Shown piece after piece: positions 1-7,720 of a stretch of DNA of 64,000 nucleotides. The position numbers and the translations under genes were made by a program. The notes beneath the pieces are model-generated. The model was not told the origin of the DNA and searched no databases. It saw nothing but the letters and a program-made list of their open reading frames with translations. The stretch spans positions 1-64,000 of the forward strand of contig CAMWLQ010000001.1 in NCBI GenBank assembly GCA_947175195.1, written 5' to 3'. Within the stretch, counting starts at the first letter, position 1, and the number at the start of each line of letters is the position of its first letter. This stretch comes from an uncultured Clostridia bacterium. Lineage in GTDB: Bacteria; Bacillota; Clostridia; Christensenellales; Pumilibacteraceae.

Positions 1-3000
1 AGTCGCTGTTCATAAGGCGAATTTGCGATATAGGGCTATCGTACGACGCATCCATTATAGTGTATTCCTCACCGCCAATAGTTACGGTAAAGCCCTCGTA
101 TTCGTCATATGCGACAATCACTATCTCTCCATCTAAGTCATTCGACACGATAGTAATTCCATCTTGATTGATTTCGATTCCATATGATTCGTCCGCCGAC
201 CAATACTCACCGTAGAACTTTTCGGGAATAGTAATGTTGTCATCGCCGCCTGTTTCCGTGCTCCTATTCAAAGTAACCATCACAGAATAGTCGCTGCTCA
301 TAAGGCGAATTTGCGATATAGGGCTATCGTACGACGCATCCATAACGGAATACTCGATTCCGTCAAGCGTTATGGCAATATAATCCTCAGTAGCGTCGTA
401 TTCTTGTACGGCTACCGTTTTGGCAACGCCGTCTATGCTGACCGCAACACCGTTTTCGGTGATCACTATGACGTAAGCAGCGCCGTTCTTTTCGCCCTCA
501 AACGTGCCGCGGAACTTTTCGGGTATCGTTACGCTCGGCGCACCCACAGGGTTTAGAGTAACAAAGATAGTAAAATTAGCATCGGAGAAGTTTATTGCCG
601 TATTATCATAATAGTCAGTGGCAATGCCGTATTCCTCGCCGTCAATATCTATTGTAATCGAATCCCAATAATCGTCATAAGCGGTTACGGTAGCATTCTT
701 TACAGGACCGTCGCCGATTTTAACCGTAATACCTTCGGCACTTATTGTAATGTAATACGTTACGCCGTCATCCTCGCCTTCGTATTCACCGTAATATTTT
801 TCGGGGAATACTACGTCGCCTGCGGGCGGCTCAGGGTATTCGCCGCCGCTTGTAACTTTATCAAGCATTACGTTAAAACGATACGACCCAAACGACATAA
901 GCCCGATTTGGCTTGCGTTATATCCCTCGGAGATATAGTAGTCCTCGCCGTCAACGTCGAGCGTTATCTCCCAATATCCGTCATAATCAACGGACGAAAT
1001 TGTTGAGTCGAGTTTATCGTCGTCGAAATAAATTTCAACCGTTGTCAATCCGATAATAACCTTAAAGTCAGTATCGTAGTAGCTGTCATACTTTTCAAAC
1101 GTGCCGACAAACAGCTCGGGCATTATAACCGCATCCTCTACCGCGGTCATGTCGTAGTACGCTGTGGAAAGTCCGTCTACGTATACGATAAACAAAAGTA
1201 CGGGGTTGCCGTCGGTATTTTCTTCCGCAAACATGCGGTAGGTCTTTTCGCCGTCGGTAGCGTACAGCGAGCCGTCATCTTCGTCGTACGACAGCACGGT
1301 GAGCATTGTGCCGTTGTATTCCACCATATTGTAAGCGATTGCGACGGTTTTGTCGTCCTTGCTCCACACGCCGCCGAATTCCTCGGGAATTTCCACGGGG
1401 GCGATTGCCGTGCTGGTAAGCGTGTAGGTAACGTCGTCGTCGGCGTCCTCGCCCACATGGAACAAAAGCAGTTGTTTTTCGCCTTGCTTGGTTATGTACC
1501 ATTCTTCGCCGTTCCACTCGCCCGTGAACAAATCGTACTGAATATCATAGCCGGCAATTTCAAATTCTTGACCGTTTATGACAATGCCGTTCTTGTCGAT
1601 AACCGCTGTGACCGTTCCGTCGGTGTAAGTGCCGACGTAATAGTCGAGCACGCTCGTATGCTCGCAGTTGTCAAAGCCGATGGGCAACGTCGTTTCGTCC
1701 CAATCCACGTACGTAAGCGTGCGCATTATATACGCGTCGCTTACCACATAGTACAATTCCACTTGATACAGCGCGCCGTCCTTCAATACAAACCTGACGT
1801 CTATCGCATAGCTCGCGTAAAGTCTGATTTGATCGATGCCTTCGCCGAAATTGATAAGTATGCTACGGATGTTATCCAACGTGTAGCATTCGTCGCGCAA
1901 TATGTACCCGTCGTATTCGTCAAGCTCGAAAATCTCGGGCGCAAAGCCGTCAAAGCTGGCGCGCATAGACGCTATCGTGGGGAATACCGTAGCGTCGCGC
2001 AGCGTGACAAGCTCGGTTTCGGGATTGTAGTCAAACGGATAAACTACGGCAGACGCGCCTGTGCCCATTTGGACGTAACCCTCTTCATAATCCTCACAAT
2101 CGTAATAAACGGCGTTTTCCGTTACGTAAACGTTATATTCAAGGTCTCCGTCTAAGTCGGTCAAACTCACCTCGCTCACGACGATCGTGTAGTTTTTAGC
2201 CTCGCTCGCAGTTTTGAGCGCGTTTTTAAGCGCGGTGTGCTCCGTCGCCGTACTATACGGCGTAAACGCCTCCTCGTCTACTTCCGCCGTTCCCCATTCG
2301 CCGAGCGTGAACGCGTAAACGGACGAGTAATAGACTGCGTCCTCACCCGTGCCGACGGTGATGCGCTTGGTGGTTATGTTTATTCTTGCCACTTTGCCGT
2401 CCGCAATGGTGACGGTAAAGCTTTCTATACTCTCGTTCCAGCCCGTTAATGCGGTGGCAGCGGCGGTCACAACCTCGTCCTCTGCGGTAAGCGCAAAAAC
2501 GTTTTGGGTTTCGGTCGCTGTAAAATCGGTCACCGAAAGCTTTTTAAACGGATTATCGTAATCGGCAAACGACTCTTCCACGGTGGGATAGTTGTATGCA
2601 ATTTTATTGTCTAACGTGTGATAAGGCTGGGCAATCTTGCCGTCCCTGTCCACGTAAACGTCGTCGTACACAATCTCGCCGTCGGCGTTCACTTCGACAA
2701 TATTGACCGCACCGTTTCCGAACACAGTCGTTAAAGTGTAGGTTAAGGCGTCCGCGCCCTCCTCTTTGTAGGTGTACGAGCCCACCGCCATAAAGGTGGT
2801 TTGTACACTTTCAAACGCCTCCGCAAAAAGCTCCTCGGGAGTTTTGCCGCCGTCGTCGTCGCCCGATTGCTTGAACGTCGCCTCCACTACGGTGTTTGCC
2901 GAAATGACAAAGCCGTACACGCCGTTTGTAAGTTCGGTATCTACTCCGTTTACGGTAAAGGCGTCAATCGTGTAGCCGTCTTTTGCAGTTACGGTAACTA

Positions 3001-3199
3001 CAACCTTTGCGCCCGCACCGAACTCGGTCTTTTGTGCGCCGTCCGCATTGGCAACGGTAACGCTGCCCTGCTCGGCATTGTACTTGGCGGTTACCTTGAA
3101 CGTAACGCTGCCTACGCCGTCGTCGCCGCACGCTACCATGAACAGCGACAGCGCGAGCGCCGCGATTATGGCAATTACGGTTAGAATTTTCTTTTTCAT
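1..3199 (-). CDS. Large repeat-containing surface lipoprotein (partial, C-terminus off window)
   Basis: The frame is open from the ATG at 3199 to base 1, at least 1066 codons, with no stop inside the window. GGAGG lies 7 nt upstream of the ATG. The N-terminus is a lipoprotein signal: MKKK, a hydrophobic stretch, then a lipobox ending FMVAC at residue 24. Residues about 30-105 resemble a bacterial InlB-type B-repeat (Val/Thr-rich, ending VVEATF). The middle, about 110-580, is beta-rich with no family I recognise. From about residue 640 on, units of about 96 residues repeat, each starting PE(K/E/L)(F/Y)xG and containing a DGExYxI segment. The last two units share about 52 nearly identical bases 288 bp apart (2-53 and 290-341). 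Function is unknown; it is inferred to be an exported, membrane-anchored surface protein. The repeats suggest recent tandem duplication. Confidence 0.85.
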   Translation of the reverse strand, partial: MKKKILTVIAIIAALALSLFMVACGDDGVGSVTFKVTAKYNAEQGSVTVANADGAQKTEFGAGAKVVVTVTAKDGYTIDAFTVNGVDTELTNGVYGFVISANTVVEATFKQSGDDDGGKTPEELFAEAFESVQTTFMAVGSYTYKEEGADALTYTLTTVFGNGAVNIVEVNADGEIVYDDVYVDRDGKIAQPYHTLDNKIAYNYPTVEESFADYDNPFKKLSVTDFTATETQNVFALTAEDEVVTAAATALTGWNESIESFTVTIADGKVARINITTKRITVGTGEDAVYYSSVYAFTLGEWGTAEVDEEAFTPYSTATEHTALKNALKTASEAKNYTIVVSEVSLTDLDGDLEYNVYVTENAVYYDCEDYEEGYVQMGTGASAVVYPFDYNPETELVTLRDATVFPTIASMRASFDGFAPEIFELDEYDGYILRDECYTLDNIRSILINFGEGIDQIRLYASYAIDVRFVLKDGALYQVELYYVVSDAYIMRTLTYVDWDETTLPIGFDNCEHTSVLDYYVGTYTDGTVTAVIDKNGIVINGQEFEIAGYDIQYDLFTGEWNGEEWYITKQGEKQLLLFHVGEDADDDVTYTLTSTAIAPVEIPEEFGGVWSKDDKTVAIAYNMVEYNGTMLTVLSYDEDDGSLYATDGEKTYRMFAEENTDGNPVLLFIVYVDGLSTAYYDMTAVEDAVIMPELFVGTFEKYDSYYDTDFKVIIGLTTVEIYFDDDKLDSTISSVDYDGYWEITLDVDGEDYYISEGYNASQIGLMSFGSYRFNVMLDKVTSGGEYPEPPAGDVVFPEKYYGEYEGEDDGVTYYITISAEGITVKIGDGPVKNATVTAYDDYWDSITIDIDGEEYGIATDYYDNTAINFSDANFTIFVTLNPVGAPSVTIPEKFRGTFEGEKNGAAYVIVITENGVAVSIDGVAKTVAVQEYDATEDYIAITLDGIEYSVMDASYDSPISQIRLMSSDYSVMVTLNRSTETGGDDNITIPEKFYGEYWSADESYGIEINQDGITIVSNDLDGEIVIVAYDEYEGFTVTIGGEEYTIMDASYDSPISQIRLMNSD

Positions 3200-3304
3200 A
3201 AGTCCTCCATAAAAAAAACGACACCGAAAAATCATCTTCGACGCCATTGTCAACAAAATCTACAGTGCGGAAAGAATGTGTACTTTCCCTTGTATATTTT
3301 CAAC

Positions 3305-3334
3305 AATATAACACATACGCACATAATTCGTCAA
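3305..3334 (-). promoter_or_regulatory. Sigma-A promoter of the large lipoprotein gene
   Basis: On the minus strand TTGACG (3334-3329) is followed by 18 nt and TATATT (3310-3305), with a TG extended -10 one base upstream. The predicted 5' leader is about 100 nt. It is divergent from the tRNA promoter. Confidence 0.65.
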
Positions 3335-3399
3335 GCATATTTAAATATAAATATTAAAATTTGAAATTTAAAAAATAAATACTAACCGCACAAAAACGG

Positions 3400-3428
3400 T
3401 TGACAACCACGATAATATTTGGTATTAT
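3400..3428 (+). promoter_or_regulatory. Sigma-A promoter for the tRNA-Ala/tRNA-Ile transcript
   Basis: TTGACA (3400-3405), a 17-nt spacer and TATTAT (3423-3428). The predicted start, near 3435, is about 5 nt before tRNA-Ala. It is near consensus, as expected for stable RNA. Confidence 0.85.
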
Positions 3429-3439
3429 ATCATTCGCAT

Positions 3440-3515
3440 GGGGATTTAGCTCAGTTGGTAGAGCATCTGCTTTGCAAGCAGAGGGTCAGCGGTTCGAGTC
3501 CGCTAATCTCCACCA
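3440..3515 (+). tRNA. tRNA-Ala (anticodon TGC)
   Basis: A complete cloverleaf can be drawn. The acceptor GGGGATT pairs with AATCTCC and includes the G3:U70 pair that marks alanine tRNAs. The D arm is GCTC/GAGC, the anticodon loop reads TTTGCAA with TGC, and the T loop is TTCGAGT. The 3' CCA is encoded. Seventeen bases separate it from tRNA-Ile, with which it is presumably co-transcribed. Confidence 0.97.
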
Positions 3516-3532
3516 CTATATGAATTATATAG

Positions 3533-3609
3533 AGGAATGTAGCTCAGCAGGTTAGAGCACCACCCTGATAAGGTGGGGGTCGGTGGTTCGAGTCCACTCA
3601 TTCCTACCA
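3533..3609 (+). tRNA. tRNA-Ile (anticodon GAT)
   Basis: The acceptor AGGAATG pairs with CATTCCT. The D arm is GCTC/GAGC, the anticodon loop CTGATAA carries GAT, the T arm is canonical and CCA is encoded. An 11-bp stretch of its 3' half (3593-3603) recurs exactly at 3828-3838. Confidence 0.97.
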
Positions 3610-3614
3610 GCAAG

Positions 3615-3636
3615 ACGACCTAATAGGGTCGTTTTT
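3615..3636 (+). terminator. Intrinsic terminator after tRNA-Ile
   Basis: ACGACC (3615-3620) pairs with GGTCGT (3627-3632) around a 6-nt loop, followed by a run of T to 3636. It is rather short, so some read-through into the structured region that follows is possible. Confidence 0.7.
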
Positions 3637-3639
3637 GCT

Positions 3640-3871
3640 TGGTAAGAATGAGTGGCAAGACCATGCGGTGCGGAGTTAAGCTTGCAAGAAATGTACCGCT
3701 CACCCACCGCATGGTGCGCTAGGCGCTTGCGCTGTTGAGATGTTCAGCGCGTATTTTCAGCATACCGCAAAGATATACAAACCAAACAATACAGAGCGCA
3801 AAGCCCGCCCGCGCAGTCCGCGGGCATTCCACTCATTCGAACGATAGAGGACGCATAAGCGTCCTTTTTTC
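3640..3871 (+). ncRNA. Candidate structured non-coding RNA of about 230 nt
   Basis: There is no convincing reading frame. GAATGAGTGG (3646-3655) pairs perfectly with CCACTCATTC (3829-3838), closing a region that holds three more hairpins: a perfect 10-bp stem at 3661-3670/3705-3714, a 6-bp stem at 3729-3734/3745-3750, and a 7-bp stem with a 5-nt loop at 3807-3825. An A-rich unpaired strand runs about 3765-3805. An intrinsic terminator follows at 3849-3870 (GGACGC, ATAA, GCGTCC, six T). The nested helices plus terminator suggest an RNA gene, but I could not assign a family. It is not recognisably 6S, SRP, RNase P or tmRNA. No separate promoter was found, so it may depend on read-through from the tRNAs. 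Confidence 0.4.
3849..3870 (+). terminator. Intrinsic terminator of the structured RNA region
   Basis: GGACGC-ATAA-GCGTCC followed by TTTTTT. It is oriented to the right, just before the convergent small HTH gene. Confidence 0.75.
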
Positions 3872-3879
3872 GTTTATTA

Positions 3880-4080
3880 TTATCCGACTAATAATTTGCA
3901 AATATGAACGCCCATTATTTTTGCAATTCTAAAAAGATTAACCATATCAAAATCCTGATTAGTCATTATTTTATTAAACGTATAAACACTTATTTTACAT
4001 AACTTACAAAACTTCGTTTTGCTTAAATTGTTAGCTTTTATGTAGCTATTGATTAGTGCTGTCTTGACCGCATTATCCAT
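3880..4080 (-). CDS. Small HTH (XRE-like) DNA-binding protein
   Basis: A 66-residue protein. The ATG at 4080 is preferred over one at 4098 because GGGAG lies about 7 nt upstream of it. The sequence NLSKTKFCKLCKISVYTFNKI fits a helix-turn-helix of the Cro/CI kind, and nothing else is present, so it is a stand-alone DNA-binding domain. It is transcribed divergently from the XRE gene at 4186. A palindrome fills the spacer of its promoter, which suggests repression by itself or its neighbour. It lies in an AT-rich islet beside tRNA genes, a common landing zone for foreign DNA. The operator assignment is inference. Confidence 0.7.
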   Translation of the reverse strand: MDNAVKTALINSYIKANNLSKTKFCKLCKISVYTFNKIMTNQDFDMVNLFRIAKIMGVHICKLLVG

Positions 4081-4110
4081 AATCGTCTCCCAAAGCATAG
4101 TGTTAATTAT

Positions 4111-4140
4111 ATTGTACTATTACCGATTGGTAATGGTCAA
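4111..4140 (-). promoter_or_regulatory. Promoter with operator filling the -35/-10 spacer
   Basis: On the minus strand TTGACC (4140-4135), 18 nt, then TACAAT (4116-4111). The spacer is almost wholly the palindrome ATTACC-GATT-GGTAAT (4119-4134). A bound dimer would block RNA polymerase directly. Confidence 0.65.
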
Positions 4141-4149
4141 GCATTTTAT

Positions 4150-4165
4150 TACCATTTGGTATAAA
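4150..4165 (+). promoter_or_regulatory. Second operator overlapping the -10 of the rightward HTH gene
   Basis: TACC-ATTT-GGTA (4150-4161) repeats the half-sites of the operator at 4119-4134, centred 29 bp away. It overlaps a TATAAA -10-like box (4160-4165). Twin sites on both divergent promoters suggest one regulator controls both. Confidence 0.6.
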
Positions 4166-4185
4166 ATATTCTTGAGGTGAAAACT

Positions 4186-4389
4186 ATGAACAAATTTGCA
4201 GAGAGATTAAAAGAGCTTAGAATGGAAAAGAATCTTTCTCAAAACGAGTTGTCAAAGCAAATCGGAATTAGCGTTGCTTGTATAAACAGATGGGAAAACA
4301 ATTTACGCATACCGAATATTGACAGCATCATAACTCTTTGCAAATTCTTCGGTTGTACTGCCGATTATTTAATCGGATTGGAAGATTGA
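4186..4389 (+). CDS. XRE-family transcriptional regulator (HTH_3)
   Basis: A 67-residue stand-alone Cro/CI-type helix-turn-helix protein. Residues about 14-35 hold NELSKQIGISVACINRWEN, a classic XRE recognition helix, and the C-terminus ADYLIGLED is typical of the family. The ATG at 4186 has GAGGTGA 5 nt upstream, so an in-frame GTG at 4177 is rejected because it is part of that ribosome binding site. It is divergent from the small HTH gene, with two TACC/GGTA palindromes between them. Its likely role is autoregulated repression of the pair. Confidence 0.88.
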   Translation: MNKFAERLKELRMEKNLSQNELSKQIGISVACINRWENNLRIPNIDSIITLCKFFGCTADYLIGLED

Positions 4390-4466
4390 TTGATTATTCG
4401 TTTTAGGTTTGCTATCCCCTATCCAAAAAACACTGCGCGCTATTACTATTAACAGTTTTGTTATTC

Positions 4467-5027
4467 ATGGAAAAAACCTATTTAAAAATCAATATAATCA
4501 AAAGCGATTTGGTTGCTCAGGTCACACCGCCTGAGTTTGACAACGTAATATTTGCGGAAAGTTGTGATGAATTACACACAGTTTCTCAAATAGTTTTATC
4601 AGGAAAATACAACAAAACTTACCACGTACTTGCGTATTTTGTTACTCTTAATGACGAAACCGTCTTGATTGACGGCGATAGGCTTTTTATATGTACGTAT
4701 AGCGAAATAGCAATTATAGATTTATCGCTTGACAAAGTTGTAAAAGTCATAAATTGCGACGCTTTCCAACTGTTTGGCATTTACAAATTCAAAAGCGGCT
4801 ATTTTGTTCACGGCGAAATGTATAATATGTTTTTCAATAAAAGCCTCGACTGCGTATGGAAATGCGGTGCAGTTGACATATTTGTCAATCCCAAAGTAAA
4901 GAGTGAGCTTGAAGTACACGATAACTACATCACCGTTTACGATTGGACAGGCTGTTGCCACTACTATAATGAAACGGGAGAATTCGGCATTGAATATCAC
5001 TCGGAATATGATATAAGTAAAAAATAG
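4467..5027 (+). CDS. Hypothetical beta-rich protein in an AT-rich islet
   Basis: A 186-residue soluble protein with no signal peptide or membrane segment and no family I can name. Alternating hydrophobic and polar residues and short repeated strands (for example RLFICTYSEIAIIDL, then VVKVINCD) suggest an all-beta fold, possibly propeller-like. The start is uncertain: the ATG at 4467 lacks a ribosome binding site, and a TTG lies in frame at 4458. Base composition is visibly more AT-rich than polA just downstream, matching the HTH pair, so the three genes may have arrived together. Confidence 0.65.
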   Translation: MEKTYLKINIIKSDLVAQVTPPEFDNVIFAESCDELHTVSQIVLSGKYNKTYHVLAYFVTLNDETVLIDGDRLFICTYSEIAIIDLSLDKVVKVINCDAFQLFGIYKFKSGYFVHGEMYNMFFNKSLDCVWKCGAVDIFVNPKVKSELEVHDNYITVYDWTGCCHYYNETGEFGIEYHSEYDISKK

Positions 5028-5041
5028 TTTGGGTCTAGCTA

Positions 5042-5070
5042 TTGCTCTTTTCGTTTTTTTGTTATATACT
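5042..5070 (+). promoter_or_regulatory. polA promoter abutting the start codon
   Basis: TTGCTC (5042-5047), 17 nt, TATACT (5065-5070). Transcription would start about 7 nt after the -10, which is the A of the polA ATG at 5078. There is no Shine-Dalgarno, so a leaderless mRNA is predicted. Confidence 0.6.
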
Positions 5071-5077
5071 ATTCAGT

Positions 5078-7576
5078 ATGGAAAAAGACAGTTTGATTGT
5101 AATAGACGCCAATTCGCTGGTAAACCGCGCGTTCTTTGCCATGCCCGCAATGACGACCACACGCGGCGAGCCGATAGGCGCGGTGTACGGCTTTACCACA
5201 ATGCTGATAAAGCTGCTCGAACAGTACCGCCCCAAATACATTGCGGCGGCGTTTGACGTGCACGCACCCACATTCCGTCACAAAATGACCCCGCTGTACA
5301 AAGCGACGCGCAAGCCCATGCCGCCCGACCTCAAGGCGCAAATGAGCGTGCTTAAAAGCTTGCTTGCCGACATGAACATAAAGATGTACGAAATGGCGGG
5401 CTACGAGGCGGACGACCTTATCGGCACAATATCGCGGCGTTCGGGCGTGTTCACCTATATACTCACAGGCGACCGCGACAGCCTTCAGCTGGTAAACCCC
5501 ACCACGCACGCGCTGCTCACAAAAAAAGGCATAACCGAAATACTCGACGTTTCGCCCGACAATGTGGAAGACGTTTTCGGCGTTCCCGCCGACCGTGTTG
5601 TCGACTTTAAAGCGCTTGCAGGCGATTCGTCCGATAATATACCCGGCGTTGTGGGTATCGGCGAAAAATCCGCTGTAGAGCTTATCCGCACATACGGCAC
5701 GCTGGACGGCATATACGCCGCACTCGACGAGATTAAAGGCAGCCGCCACGACAAGCTTGCCGCAGGCGCGGACAACGCGTACCTATCGTACAAGCTGGCG
5801 CGCATAGACACCGACGCGCCCATAGACTTTTCGCTGTCCGACTGCGAGCTTTCATTCCCCTTCCCCGCCGCGGTCAAAAACCGATTTGCCGAGCTGGAGT
5901 TCAAGTCGCTGTTATCGCGCGACGATCTTTTTGCGCAAGCAACCGAGGGCGCTGCCACACCGACAGTTAAAACTATCAAGACGGTAACGCTCAACAGCCC
6001 CGCCGAGCTTGAAAACCTTGTCAACAACGTTTACCCCGACGGAAAGCTTGCGCTGCTGCAAACTCCCGACGGACTGCACGTCGCGTTTGACGACGCCGAT
6101 TATTTTGCGCCGATAGCCGACACGCTGATGAGCGTGTTTACGCTGCCCGCGTGCATAGATATACTAAAACCCGCCCTGCAATCGCGCAAGCTTATTACGT
6201 TCGAGCTGAAATCACTGCTGCACGCAATAACGCCTATAATGCCGACGGACGCGGATGACGTGGCGCTTATGGCGTATCTTTTGGAATATCGGCTTGCGCC
6301 TACCACCGCCGCCGAGCTGTTCACCCTGTGCGACGAATGTTCGGTCGAGCTTGCCGCACGCGGCATGACGGCACTCTATCACGACATCGAACTGCCGCTA
6401 CTTTACGTTTTGTTCGATATGGAAAGCAAGGGCTTTGCGGTAGACCGCAATCGGCTGGACGAGATTGACATTAAGTTTTCCGAGCTTGAACGCGCCAACG
6501 TAGCGCGCATACGCGAGCTGTGCAACACGGACATAAACCTGAACTCGCCCAAACAGCTTGCCAAACTATTGTTCGAGGATATGGGCATACCGTACCCCGA
6601 CAAGTCGGCAAAGACGTACTCCACCAAAGCCGAAATACTGCAAAAGCTTTCGGGCGACTACGAGATAGTTGACGAAATACTGAAGTACCGATTCAACTCC
6701 AAGCTAAAATCGACCTTTATAGACGGCGTGCGCAAAGCGCTCAGCGCGGGCGGCAAGGTGCACACGCGCTTTAATCAAACGCTAACTACCACCGGACGGC
6801 TGTCGTCCACCGACCCCAACCTGCAAAACATTCCCACCCGCGTGGATGAAGGCAAGCTGTTACGCTCCATGTTTGTCGGGTCGAAGGGCAACGTGCTTGT
6901 GGACGCCGATTACAGCCAAATCGAATTAAAGCTGCTGGCGCACTTTTCGGGCGATCCCAAAATGGTAGAGGCATTCCGCAGCGGCGGCGATATTCACGCG
7001 TCAACCGCCGCCGAGGTGTTTGAGGTCTCGCCCGCCGAGGTAACGCCGCAAATGCGCCGCGACGCCAAGGCGGTCAATTTCGGCATTGTTTACGGCATAA
7101 GCAATTACGGACTCAGCCAAAACATCCACATCCCGCCGCGCAAAGCGGACGAGTATATAAAGCGGTATTTCGAGCGTTTCCCCGCCGTCAAAGCGTACCT
7201 CGACGGCTTGATCGAAAACGCGAAAAAACAAGGCTACGCCGTTACTATGTTCGGACGGCGGCGCACTATCCCCGAGCTCAATTCCGCCAAGTTCACCGAA
7301 CGCAAATTCGGCGAGCGCGTGGCAATGAACACCCCGCTGCAGGGCACTGCCGCCGATATAATCAAGATAGCAATGGTGCGCGTAAACAAGCGACTGGAAA
7401 ATATGAAATCCAATCTTATTCTCCAAGTGCACGACGAGCTGATTGTGGACGCTCACCCCGACGAGGTCGAGCAGGTAAAGGAAATACTCAAAACCGAAAT
7501 GGAAGGCGCCGTAACCCTTTCCGTGCCGCTGGACGTGAGCATTTCGGTAGGCAACAACTGGATGGAATGCAAGTGA
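5078..7576 (+). CDS. polA: DNA polymerase I
   Basis: An 832-residue family A polymerase for Okazaki-fragment maturation and repair. Residues 1 to about 290 form the 5'-3' exonuclease (VIDANSLVNRAFFA at the N-terminus, YEADDLIGT, GDSSDNIPGV). The following domain occupies the 3'-5' proofreading position but has no DxE metal-ligand motif, so proofreading is probably lost, as in Bacillus and Taq enzymes. The polymerase domain is intact: motif A DADYSQIELKLLAHFSGD, motif B RRDAKAVNFGIVYGISNYG, motif C QVHDELI near the end. The start at 5078 fits the family N-terminus; the promoter implies a leaderless message. coaE follows 145 bp later on the same strand, a common pairing. Confidence 0.97.
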   Translation: MEKDSLIVIDANSLVNRAFFAMPAMTTTRGEPIGAVYGFTTMLIKLLEQYRPKYIAAAFDVHAPTFRHKMTPLYKATRKPMPPDLKAQMSVLKSLLADMNIKMYEMAGYEADDLIGTISRRSGVFTYILTGDRDSLQLVNPTTHALLTKKGITEILDVSPDNVEDVFGVPADRVVDFKALAGDSSDNIPGVVGIGEKSAVELIRTYGTLDGIYAALDEIKGSRHDKLAAGADNAYLSYKLARIDTDAPIDFSLSDCELSFPFPAAVKNRFAELEFKSLLSRDDLFAQATEGAATPTVKTIKTVTLNSPAELENLVNNVYPDGKLALLQTPDGLHVAFDDADYFAPIADTLMSVFTLPACIDILKPALQSRKLITFELKSLLHAITPIMPTDADDVALMAYLLEYRLAPTTAAELFTLCDECSVELAARGMTALYHDIELPLLYVLFDMESKGFAVDRNRLDEIDIKFSELERANVARIRELCNTDINLNSPKQLAKLLFEDMGIPYPDKSAKTYSTKAEILQKLSGDYEIVDEILKYRFNSKLKSTFIDGVRKALSAGGKVHTRFNQTLTTTGRLSSTDPNLQNIPTRVDEGKLLRSMFVGSKGNVLVDADYSQIELKLLAHFSGDPKMVEAFRSGGDIHASTAAEVFEVSPAEVTPQMRRDAKAVNFGIVYGISNYGLSQNIHIPPRKADEYIKRYFERFPAVKAYLDGLIENAKKQGYAVTMFGRRRTIPELNSAKFTERKFGERVAMNTPLQGTAADIIKIAMVRVNKRLENMKSNLILQVHDELIVDAHPDEVEQVKEILKTEMEGAVTLSVPLDVSISVGNNWMECK

Positions 7577-7599
7577 TAATTCGGAATTATGAATTCCAT

Positions 7600-7712
7600 C
7601 CGCTATAAAGCCTTCCCCTACGGGGAAGGTGTCGGCAACGCCGACGGATGAGGTTATAACCACACCCGAGCGCATTCGCGCCCACCCTCTCCCAAGGAGA
7701 GGGCAAAAATAA
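7600..7712 (+). repeat. Intergenic palindromic repeat element
   Basis: CCTTCCCC/GGGGAAGG at 7611-7628 and CCCTCTCC/GGAGAGGG at 7684-7704 form two hairpins around a GCCGACGGATGAGG core. The layout is that of a small dispersed intergenic repeat. It lies between polA and coaE and does not interrupt either gene. Confidence 0.55.
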
Positions 7713-7720
7713 GGTAGCCT

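Noticed and set aside
3671..3690. Resemblance to 5S rRNA (GGAGTTAAGC)
   Set aside because: Only this short word matches; the rest of the 5S structure and sequence is absent.
5042..5077. TTG start giving a 12-residue extension of DNA polymerase I
   Set aside because: The TTG is the -35 box of the promoter and the added residues do not match the family; the ATG at 5078 does.
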